A DNA stretch of 10,759 nt, taken from assembly GCA_025924845.1 (NCBI GenBank), contig JAICHN010000146.1:1-10759 (forward strand). Reading direction: 5' to 3'. Numbering within the stretch: the stretch's first letter is position 1; the number at the start of each line of letters is the position of its first letter. The stretch is from Chloroflexota bacterium (GTDB lineage: Bacteria > Chloroflexota > UBA5177 > JANWHV01). The notes beneath the pieces were generated by a model. That model made no database searches. It was not told the DNA's origin and saw nothing but the letters and a program-made list of their open reading frames with translations. The position numbers and the translations under genes are program-made. Positions 5,376 through 10,759 of the stretch are shown piece by piece.

Positions 5376-6914
5376 CAGCACTGTGCGGAGGAGGATCTTG
5401 AGATCCAGCGCCAGGGACCAATTGTCGATATAGTAGGTGTCCATCATGATGATTTCCTCGAAGCTCTCGATGTCGCTGCGTCCATTCACCTGCCATTGAC
5501 CGGTGATCCCGCCGATTACTTCCAGCCGCTTGCGGTGATGGGGCTCGTAGCGCGCCACCTCGTGTGGCAAGGGAGGCCGCGGCCCAACCAGGCTCATATC
5601 GCCCTTCAGCACGTTGAAGAATTGGGGCAATTCGTCCAACGACAAACGGCGGATCAATCGTCCCACGCGGGTACGACGTGGATCATGGCGGTCCTTAAAG
5701 ATCCGCGGATCGGCGATGCCCTTCTTGGCAATCAGGCTATCCAGCATCTGCTCGGCGTTGACGTGCATGGAGCGGAATTTGTAGAAGGTGAACTCCACAC
5801 CGCCCTGGCCGACGCGCCGCTGGGTGTTCAGGATCGGGCCACGCGAGTCCAGCTTGATCGCCAGGGCGATGACCAGCAGGAGGGGTGACAACACGAGCAG
5901 AGCGAGGCCGGCGACCGTCACATCCAGCCCCCGTTTGATCGCGCGCGCCGCCCGGCTCTGCCGCGTACGCCGCACATCGATCAAGGGGATACCCGCGAGG
6001 TGATCCATATGTACGCGAGAGAGGCTCATCTCAAAGAGGTCGGGCACCAATTTCACGGAGACGTGCCGGCGCTCGCAGTGGGCGCAGATATCGGCGATTT
6101 CATTGTGATGGGTAGCAGGCAGGGTAACGATCACCTCGTCCACCTGCAACTGCTCGACGACCTCCACCAGATCGGTAACGCTTCCCAGGCACTTGAAGCG
6201 TCCAAAGTTCGCCCTGCCTACTAACGGCACCGTGGTGTTGCTTGGGGCGGCAGGCGGCGATCCGTGCAGGAAACCAACCAATTCATAGCCGCGCCGCCGC
6301 GCGCTCAGCAGGTTCTGCATCACCATTTTGCCCATGGGCGTGCCACCCGCGACCAGCACGCGGCGCGTATTCCAACCACGCGCGTGCAGGCGGCCCCAAC
6401 TGACCGCCAAGAGGGCGCGGCCGAGCGCGAGAAGGGGAATCAGCAGAATCCACGCATACACGATTAAAAGGCGAGAAGGAAACTCGATCGGCAAAAACGC
6501 GGTGACTATCACCATCACGCCGATGCCGACCAGGCTGGTGCGCGCACTCACCAGTACCTCGTCCAGCAGATCGCGGCCGATCCGCTCGCGATACGATCCG
6601 GCGATGAGCAAACTGGCCAGCTCAATCAGACTGAAGGCGATACCGAAGGGAATCCAGTCACGGAACGGCACCCACACCGTGCCATGATCCACGGGTACCC
6701 ATTGCACCGTGTAGCGGAGGTAATACGAACCGCAGAAGGCCAGCCAGATCAGCGCCGCATCGACGATAATGGCGCAGGCGGCCACGACGAACGCAGCGCG
6801 GCGCCGGGATCTGGCGGAAACACGGGTCGCATAAGGCAAGGGACCGCTCACCGCAGCCGGCTGGGGTACCAGGGACTCGACTGGAACCGCTGCCGCGGCG
6901 GAACGCTCTTGCAC
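5346..6914 (-). CDS. Polyprenyl-phosphate sugar-1-phosphate transferase (WbaP/WcaJ/CpsE type)
   Basis: This 522-residue membrane enzyme transfers a sugar-1-phosphate from a nucleotide sugar to undecaprenyl phosphate, the first step of repeat-unit assembly. Four membrane helices lie near 41-62, 87-108, 124-145 and 147-172. They are followed by a Rossmann-like domain (RRVLVAGGTPMGK 184-196; VDEVIVTLP 258-266). The catalytic C-terminal domain starts with the re-entrant helix of KRGLDVTVAG (327-336). It contains KFRSMH (379-384), the D427-E428 dyad in LSLDELPQFFNVLKGDMS and VGPRPP (443-448), so it should be active. Length and order match the long WcaJ-like family. The GTG start at 6914 lies one base after the upstream GT4 stop, with GGAGG six bases before it inside that gene, so translation is likely coupled. 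The donor (glucose, galactose or another) cannot be assigned. Confidence 0.94.
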   Translation of the reverse strand: MQERSAAAAVPVESLVPQPAAVSGPLPYATRVSARSRRRAAFVVAACAIIVDAALIWLAFCGSYYLRYTVQWVPVDHGTVWVPFRDWIPFGIAFSLIELASLLIAGSYRERIGRDLLDEVLVSARTSLVGIGVMVIVTAFLPIEFPSRLLIVYAWILLIPLLALGRALLAVSWGRLHARGWNTRRVLVAGGTPMGKMVMQNLLSARRRGYELVGFLHGSPPAAPSNTTVPLVGRANFGRFKCLGSVTDLVEVVEQLQVDEVIVTLPATHHNEIADICAHCERRHVSVKLVPDLFEMSLSRVHMDHLAGIPLIDVRRTRQSRAARAIKRGLDVTVAGLALLVLSPLLLVIALAIKLDSRGPILNTQRRVGQGGVEFTFYKFRSMHVNAEQMLDSLIAKKGIADPRIFKDRHDPRRTRVGRLIRRLSLDELPQFFNVLKGDMSLVGPRPPLPHEVARYEPHHRKRLEVIGGITGQWQVNGRSDIESFEEIIMMDTYYIDNWSLALDLKILLRTVLAVLSRKGAY

Positions 6915-6915
6915 T

Positions 6916-8058
6916 CTATGCCTCCAGGGCTTCGCTATACAGAGCCACCATTTGGGTCGCGGTGTGTCGCCAGTCGAAGCGCGCGGCGCGCTCGCGTCCT
7001 CGCCGCGCCAGGTCGGCGCGGAGCAACTCGTCGCCCGCCAGACGAATCAACGCGTCGCGAAGCTCCCCCGTATCCTCGCCCTCGACGAGAATCGCGGCAT
7101 CGCCGGCCACTTCAGGCAGGCTGGCGGCGGTGGTGGTAATGACGGGACAGCCGGAGGCCATCGCCTCCGCCACGGGCAAACCAAATCCCTCATACAGCGA
7201 TGGATAGATAAAAGCACTCGCGGCATTATACCAAAGGGGGAGATCCTCGTAGAGCACGTAACCTGGCACTCGTACGTGTGCATCGAGTCCCAGGGCCTGA
7301 ATGCGCGAGAATATCTCCTCGTACAGCCACCCCTTCCCCCCGGCCAGGACGAGCGGCCAATCCACGCCCGCTTTCCGCGCTTCGGCGTACGCCTCAACCA
7401 GGCGAACCAGGTTCTTTCGCGGCTCCAGAGTACCAATGTAGAGGTAGAAGTGGGTTGGGAGATCCTTTTCGGCCCGAAACCGCGCCAACGCTTCAGGATC
7501 AATCGGCTCCCGCAAGCGATCCTCGACACCAAGGGCTACGACGCGCACCCGTTCGGCCGGCACCCCCATCAGGTGAATGACGTCGCGGCGCGTGTTTTCC
7601 GAACTGGCGACCACAAAACGCGCCCCACGAGCGGAGAGGCGGGTCATCGTGGTTAGGTAGCGCCGTTTGGCAGGTAGAAAGCGATCGGGATAGCGCAGAA
7701 AGCTCACATCGTGGATGGTGACTATGCCGGCCGTCCTTCGGGCTAGAGGAAGCACATTGAGCGTACCGTGGACCAGATCGAGCCGCTGCCGCGCGATTAA
7801 GGCAGGGAGCGACAACTGCTCCCAAAGAATGCGGCGCTCCGGGCGTTCCGTAGCAAGCCGGCTACGCACCAGATGAAAGTGCGGATCGCTTCCGGCGCGA
7901 AGCTCGGTGCTCGCGGCGTTCGTGAAGACAATGTAGCGATGTGGGCTGGGAACAGCGGGCAAATGCTGGAGTAGCTGGTAAATATAGGACGAGGTGCCGG
8001 CGTTTCGATACGTGCGGCTGAAGGTAAGTAGCTGCGCGTTGATACCGATGCGAGCCAT
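6916..8058 (-). CDS. Family 4 glycosyltransferase
   Basis: A 380-residue GT-B-fold retaining transferase that adds a sugar from a nucleotide or lipid donor to the growing repeat unit in the cytoplasm. The N-terminal domain opens directly with IGINAQLL and carries the acceptor loop region YRNAGTSSYIYQLLQ (17-31) and VTIHDVSFLRYP (113-124). The C-terminal domain has YIGTLEPRKNL (207-217), the donor-binding E290-x7-E298 in YEGFGLPVAEAM, GCPVITT (303-309) and LPEVAGDAA (314-322). It resembles mannosyl- or rhamnosyl-type GT4 enzymes, but the sugar is unknown. I start it at the ATG at 8058, where GGGGAG precedes by a few bases and the first strand of the fold begins at once. A GTG eleven codons upstream (8091) would add residues without a convincing ribosome site. 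It is the first visible gene of the polysaccharide operon and is followed after one base by the sugar transferase. Confidence 0.92.
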   Translation of the reverse strand: MARIGINAQLLTFSRTYRNAGTSSYIYQLLQHLPAVPSPHRYIVFTNAASTELRAGSDPHFHLVRSRLATERPERRILWEQLSLPALIARQRLDLVHGTLNVLPLARRTAGIVTIHDVSFLRYPDRFLPAKRRYLTTMTRLSARGARFVVASSENTRRDVIHLMGVPAERVRVVALGVEDRLREPIDPEALARFRAEKDLPTHFYLYIGTLEPRKNLVRLVEAYAEARKAGVDWPLVLAGGKGWLYEEIFSRIQALGLDAHVRVPGYVLYEDLPLWYNAASAFIYPSLYEGFGLPVAEAMASGCPVITTTAASLPEVAGDAAILVEGEDTGELRDALIRLAGDELLRADLARRGRERAARFDWRHTATQMVALYSEALEA

Positions 8059-8124
8059 AAAGCTCCCCGACGCCGAAAACGGAGTGACCACCGCTCTTGC
8101 TTTGGGGACCAGCGCCCCATGCGT

Positions 8125-8170
8125 AGTATACCTTCGTACACTTTCCGTTGCCTTCCCTTGGGGGATTATA
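8125..8170 (-). promoter_or_regulatory. Possible -10 elements upstream of the polysaccharide operon
   Basis: On the minus strand a perfect TATAAT occurs at 8165-8170 and a TATACT at 8125-8130, upstream of the GT4 start at 8058. Neither has a recognisable -35 box at 16-18 bases, so only the position before the first gene of the operon and the AT-rich hexamers support a promoter here. Confidence 0.22.
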
Positions 8171-8258
8171 GACCGGGACGCGCGGAACCATCATGGCTAT
8201 CTTGCGGATTTTGCATCCATATGAGATCATGAGTTCAACTGAAGGGAAGGCGGGATTG

Positions 8259-8684
8259 ATGCGAGCGCCAGACACGGGAAGTAAGGGGTTCAAGGCCGGA
8301 AGCGTAGGCTTTTTGCTGCTCGCCCTGCTGCTTGCCATGTTTTCGGGCGACTTGCTGTTGGTGTTCGCGGTCGGCACTGGGGTCGGGGGCGTGTTGCTGT
8401 TGGGCGGGCGCCGTAATTTCGCGGCCGACCAGGCCAACGAAGCACGATCCACGGTGCCCGTACCCGTACAGCCTGCTGCCTTGCGCCCTGTTCCCCAGCG
8501 CGTCCAGCCCGTGGTTCGGCGCCCCGCGCGGTCCTATTTGACGCGTCTGGCGGCACCGACAAGGCGCATGGCAGTGCGGCCCTCGCTCCGTGGCGCCGCG
8601 GGATCACCGGTTCGCGGCCGAACCACGAACGCGGCCGTCACCGACCCGCCGAGTCAGACGCCGGTCATCCAGGTGCTCCAGTAG
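8259..8684 (+). CDS. Hypothetical small membrane protein with Pro/Arg-rich tail
   Basis: I do not recognise the family. From the ATG at 8259 the product is 141 residues: a short polar lead (MRAPDTGSKGFKAG), one long or two closely spaced hydrophobic helices (residues 15-50, leucine- and glycine-rich with a central FSGDLL), then a basic, proline- and arginine-rich, probably disordered tail. This suggests a membrane anchor with a cytoplasmic or surface basic extension. Third codon positions are strongly G/C, as in the true genes of the window, which argues for real coding. Longer starts exist in frame at 8193 and 8229, but only 8259 has a purine-rich site (GGGAAGG, about 8 bases before). The last 81 bases overlap the 3' end of selB on the opposite strand. 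Divergent from the polysaccharide operon, so a surface role is possible but unproven. Confidence 0.6.
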   Translation: MRAPDTGSKGFKAGSVGFLLLALLLAMFSGDLLLVFAVGTGVGGVLLLGGRRNFAADQANEARSTVPVPVQPAALRPVPQRVQPVVRRPARSYLTRLAAPTRRMAVRPSLRGAAGSPVRGRTTNAAVTDPPSQTPVIQVLQ

Positions 8685-10508
8685 CGCCAGGGCGAATTTG
8701 CGGCTGGTGCCGAATCGGTCACGTAGTGTGCCCACGCTGACCATACCGCCCTCGTCGATTTCCCGCAGCACTGCCTCTACCATCTCAGTATAGGCATTGC
8801 GCCTGAGCAGTACGCCTGGGGCCAGACATACCGGGTCGCCCCGGTCCAACAGGACGCGCAGAAGCTCCGGGTCGAGATCCTGGCCGTTTTCACTCGGGGC
8901 ATAGGGCCGTTCCGTTAACCGGTCGAGAAACGCCATCGCCTCGGCCTCCCGTGCCGGATCGAGTACGACGCGATGTTCGGCTGCCCAGATCAGGTTCCCC
9001 TCCCCTCCGATCATTCCGATCGCTTTCCCTTGCGCCGCGACCTCGTTCCACGGCGCGCGCTCCAACCCAAGGCAAGCACGCGCCTCTTCGCCCCGCATCC
9101 CTCGTTGTAGGGGGTGCCGCCGGTGGTACTCCCCCAGTACGGCCAGCAGGGCGCCGGTAGTATCGGCGAGCCAGGTAGGTACGGTCCAGAGGGTGCGGGC
9201 GACGGGCCGTTCCCCGGCCAGACCGACGACGCGGCCGGCGTCCCGCAGCGTCCGTAGCGTCCGTTCCACCATGTCCCGCGGCATGTCGGCTTGCGCGGCG
9301 AGCGTGGCCGTGTCCGCCGGCTGCCGCGCCAGAATGTCCAGCAGGCGCTCCTCGGGCGTCGCCTTCGTCAGTCCGGTCAGCGCGTGAAGCGTGTCGGCGC
9401 GCTTCCGCGTTCGGCGCGGCGGATTGATCGCCACGATTTCTCCCCCTGCTACCGTGGCGGCCGGCGAGGGTACGCGTAGTACACAGTGATCACCGCGCCG
9501 CGCCGCGATCGGCGCGTCCAGGCGCAGTTGCGCCCAACCTACGTCACCGCACCCTAAGGCGTCACGGTCAAGCAGGCGCACTATTCCCTGGACCTCGGCG
9601 GCTCCCGTGTGCAAAACCACGGATTGACCGTGGGTGAGCAGTGCTCGCCGCGCGTCGTAGCCGTGGGGAGGCTCTCGCACGCCGCGTAGCCGCAGGTCCA
9701 GATAGGTCGCGGTCGGTATTGTTCCGGGGAGGCAGACTACCATGCCCCGCGCCAGGTGTTCCACGGCGAGCCCGGCCAGGTTGACCGCCACTCTCCGGCC
9801 CGGCCCCACGCGATCCAGGCTCCGATGGTGTGACTGCAAGGCCCTGATGCGGCAGCGGAGACCGCCCGGTGCTATCTCCACCTCCTGACCAGTCTCGAGA
9901 GCACCGTCCAGCAGTGTGCCGGTGACTACCGTGCCGTGTCCGGTGATCGAAAAGACCCGGTCGATGGGCAGGCGCGGGCGACCACGATCCAGACGGGCGG
10001 GCGCCGTGGTGAGGGCGGCGTCGATGGCCGCGCGGAGGTCCTCAATCCCCTGGCCGGTTCGGCTACTGCATGGGATAATTGCCGTGGCCTCCAGGCTGGT
10101 GCCCTTTAGTGCCGCCCGCACCTCCTCGCCGGCGAGCAACAACCACTCGTCATCAACCAGATCGCGCTTGGTAAGCGCCGTCACGCCGTGACGAACCTGC
10201 AGGAGATCGAGAATTGCCAGGTGCTCGCGCGTTTGCGGCATCACCGCTTCATCGGCCGCCACAACTAAAAGGGCCAGATCGATCCCGCCGACGCCCGCCA
10301 GCATATGGCGAACAAACCGCTCATGGCCCGGCACGTCGACTATGCCGGCCGACCGACCATCGCCAAGGTCCAACCAGGCGAAGCCGAGGTCTACGGTCAT
10401 GCCGCGCCGCTTTTCCTCGGGAAGCCGATCGGGGTCGATGGTCGTCAGCGCCGTGACGAGCGCGGACTTGCCATGATCGACGTGCCCGGCGGTGGCGATA
10501 ACGTGCAT
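8604..10508 (-). CDS. selB: Selenocysteine-specific translation elongation factor SelB
   Basis: SelB is a GTPase that carries selenocysteyl-tRNA to UGA codons marked by a SECIS hairpin. The 634 residues match the family length. The GTPase domain shows G1 GHVDHGKS (8-15), the G2 region RGMTVDLGF (35-43), G3 DVPGHE (58-63) and G4 TKRD (113-116; TKxD is usual in SelB). Beta-barrel domains follow, with VFSITGHGTVVTGTLL near 190-205 and the SelB-type domain containing RMPVPSPAA-like sequence. The C-terminal third is a series of winged helices that bind mRNA, ending with the characteristic GTLRDRFGTSRKFALALLEHLD and TRRVGDGRV. The start ATG at 10508 is preceded by AGGA about 9 bases away, overlapping the stop of the preceding gene by context. 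No selA, selD, tRNA-Sec or selenoprotein gene is visible in the window. The 3' end overlaps the convergent small membrane protein gene. Confidence 0.96.
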   Translation of the reverse strand: MHVIATAGHVDHGKSALVTALTTIDPDRLPEEKRRGMTVDLGFAWLDLGDGRSAGIVDVPGHERFVRHMLAGVGGIDLALLVVAADEAVMPQTREHLAILDLLQVRHGVTALTKRDLVDDEWLLLAGEEVRAALKGTSLEATAIIPCSSRTGQGIEDLRAAIDAALTTAPARLDRGRPRLPIDRVFSITGHGTVVTGTLLDGALETGQEVEIAPGGLRCRIRALQSHHRSLDRVGPGRRVAVNLAGLAVEHLARGMVVCLPGTIPTATYLDLRLRGVREPPHGYDARRALLTHGQSVVLHTGAAEVQGIVRLLDRDALGCGDVGWAQLRLDAPIAARRGDHCVLRVPSPAATVAGGEIVAINPPRRTRKRADTLHALTGLTKATPEERLLDILARQPADTATLAAQADMPRDMVERTLRTLRDAGRVVGLAGERPVARTLWTVPTWLADTTGALLAVLGEYHRRHPLQRGMRGEEARACLGLERAPWNEVAAQGKAIGMIGGEGNLIWAAEHRVVLDPAREAEAMAFLDRLTERPYAPSENGQDLDPELLRVLLDRGDPVCLAPGVLLRRNAYTEMVEAVLREIDEGGMVSVGTLRDRFGTSRKFALALLEHLDDRRLTRRVGDGRVRGSAANR

Positions 10509-10520
10509 GGAAGCGCTTCC
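10509..10520. repeat. 12-base perfect palindrome in front of selB
   Basis: GGAAGCGCTTCC is its own reverse complement and lies directly between the upstream stop codon and the selB ATG, including part of the ribosome binding region. As RNA it could form at most a four-base stem with a tight loop, or serve as a protein site on DNA. A chance occurrence is possible. Confidence 0.35.
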
Positions 10521-10759
10521 TAGCTGATTTCACCCAGGGCGGCTATGGCGTCCGTCGAATAGCCGGCAGCGCGGAGGCGCGGCACTACGTCGCCGATAAG
10601 GTCGGGTACGTAACAGACAATCAAACTTGATTCGCCGCCGACCCGAGGAATCAGGCGTAACTCGTCCAGGGCGGCCTGCAGAATACACGATTCGGCCGTG
10701 TCAAACTCAGTCGTGCCGCCCTCGTAATAGATACGAAAGGGATCAAAGACATTGCTAAC
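10520..10759 (-). CDS. Unrecognised protein, C-terminal 79 residues only (5' end outside window)
   Basis: On the minus strand an open frame enters from the right edge and ends at TAG (10520-10522). The visible 79 residues begin VSNVFDPFRIYYEGGTTEFD and end AIAALGEIS. They look like an alpha/beta fold: a strand with RIYYEGG, a helix (TAESCILQAALDEL), then LIPRVGGESSLIVCYV as strands, a helix (DLIGDVVPRLRAAG) and a short end. Third positions are G/C-rich and no in-frame TGA occurs. I do not recognise the family; it is not the end of SelA or SelD as I know them. The stop is 11 bases before selB on the same strand, so the two are probably co-transcribed, which gives a weak hint of a role near selenocysteine use. 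Coding is likely; function is unknown. Confidence 0.7.
   Translation of the reverse strand, partial: VSNVFDPFRIYYEGGTTEFDTAESCILQAALDELRLIPRVGGESSLIVCYVPDLIGDVVPRLRAAGYSTDAIAALGEIS

Noticed and set aside
6952..7656. A 234-residue + strand frame opposite the GT4 gene
   Set aside because: Antisense shadow with no recognisable motif and no ribosome site.
8604..10508. In-frame TGA or SECIS element marking a selenoprotein gene in the window
   Set aside because: The presence of selB prompted the search, but each recognised gene has its expected length and ends at a normal stop, and I saw no frame continuing in family-like sequence past a TGA.

Overview
The window is GC-rich (roughly 60-65% by eye) and densely packed. 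It reads as a chromosomal segment of a free-living bacterium. A MrdA-like PBP2, a candidate Re-citrate synthase, a SelB elongation factor and an exopolysaccharide operon would suit a Chloroflexota-type or other deep-branching GC-rich lineage. That placement is an inference from gene style only. There are no tRNA or rRNA genes, CRISPR arrays, insertion sequences or integrases, and no gene-free stretch longer than about 200 bases.

Left part (1-2893): the 3' end of a class B penicillin-binding protein runs in from the left edge on the + strand. It converges, with a 20-base overlap, on a 448-residue DRE-TIM metallolyase on the - strand. That enzyme belongs to the homocitrate/isopropylmalate synthase superfamily and most resembles Re-citrate synthase. 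Divergent from it, across a 134-base AT-rich spacer, is a small stand-alone helix-turn-helix protein. It resembles the DNA-binding domain fused to the N-terminus of some actinobacterial Si-citrate synthases. The spacer carries a good promoter for the synthase and a near-perfect 9-base direct repeat spaced 20 bases apart.

Middle part (2928-8058): five genes on the - strand form an exopolysaccharide/capsule operon. In transcription order they are a GT4 glycosyltransferase, a polyprenyl-phosphate sugar-1-phosphate transferase that primes the repeat unit, a Wzz/Wzc-type polysaccharide co-polymerase without kinase domain, a separate BY-kinase-like protein, and a GT2 glycosyltransferase. The kinase-like protein has lost the Walker A lysine and glycines, the Walker B aspartate and the C-terminal tyrosine cluster, so it looks like a pseudokinase. 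A hairpin plus T-run straddles the stop codon of the sugar transferase and may attenuate expression of the last three genes.

Right part (8259-10759): a small membrane protein with a proline/arginine-rich tail on the + strand overlaps, tail to tail, the last 81 bases of selB on the - strand. SelB is complete, so the organism probably makes selenoproteins, but no selA, selD or tRNA-Sec is visible here. Eleven bases upstream of selB ends an unrecognised gene, cut by the right edge, that is probably co-transcribed with it.
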